Origin: an uncultured Planctomycetales bacterium
GTDB taxonomy: Bacteria; Planctomycetota; Planctomycetia; Isosphaerales; Isosphaeraceae
Assembly (NCBI GenBank): GCA_937907525.1
Contig: CALCIB010000366.1
Coordinates: 1-40,510 of the forward strand
Length of the DNA: 40,510 nucleotides
Direction: 5' to 3'
Part shown: piece after piece, positions 40,432-40,510 of the stretch
How the letters are laid out: each line of letters begins with the position of its first letter
Numbering within the stretch: position 1 is the stretch's first letter
Translations under genes and position numbers: made by a program
Notes under the pieces: model-generated
Seen by the model: only the letters and a program-made list of their open reading frames with translations
Databases searched by the model: none
Told to the model about the DNA's origin: nothing

Positions 40432-40510
40432 ACGACACGCGAGACGACCGTCGGGATTCGCGGAAGCCCGTCCGGCAAGTCCTGGACGTCGACGGCCCTC
40501 TCGCCCGCCC

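Overview
The window is very GC-rich, densely coded bacterial DNA. It has the marks of a planctomycete, probably of the Isosphaeraceae type: two DUF1559 pseudopilin-like proteins with an H-x9-DG motif, a PEP-CTERM protein, a large propeller/cytochrome c/ThuA fusion, a transthyretin-like lipoprotein, a mitochondrial-EFG1-like elongation factor G, and many DUF4091 and Gfo/Idh/MocA carbohydrate genes. No rRNA, tRNA, CRISPR array, transposase or phage gene was recognised.

Layout. 0.2-3.4 kb: a membrane-anchored DUF3179 protein and a solitary EF-G gene, both on the minus strand. 3.7-6.8 kb: a two-gene plus-strand unit of a small protein and a DUF4132 protein. 6.8-10.7 kb: a minus-strand operon of RidA, SDR oxidoreductase, SIS sugar-phosphate protein and a secreted TIM-barrel glycosidase-like protein. 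10.8-11.8 kb: a compact two-gene module of a Panacea (DUF4065) antitoxin and a PemK/MazF-like toxin with its own promoter. 11.9-14.0 kb: aguB and aguA (agmatine to putrescine). 14-15 kb: a PEP-CTERM protein. 15.4-19.8 kb: the 1371-residue cytochrome fusion and a molbindin.

19.8-40.3 kb is the most interesting part and looks like one carbohydrate-utilisation locus. A ROK-family regulator heads a plus-strand polycistron of 12 genes. Most are joined by 4-base start/stop overlaps: ROK, enolase-superfamily enzyme, a degenerate amidohydrolase, an intact amidohydrolase, an unknown protein, a second intact amidohydrolase, a sodium:solute symporter, a Gfo/Idh/MocA dehydrogenase, a secreted six-hairpin glycosidase-like protein, DUF4091, RidA and RraA. 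On the other strand lie two DUF1559 genes, a lipoprotein and a tandem pair of nearly identical DUF4091 genes. All three promoters facing these units carry the same 19-base inverted-repeat-like site (13 of 19 positions identical). This suggests that the ROK protein controls the whole 20-kb block, including itself. The enzyme set suggests secreted glycoside cleavage, uptake, oxidation, lactone or amide opening, isomerisation or elimination, and retro-aldol cleavage. The substrate cannot be read from the sequence.

Starts were moved downstream from the longest possible frame where a ribosome-binding site, signal peptide or promoter position required it. Several genes start with GTG. Function calls rest on motif recognition by eye, with no database search.
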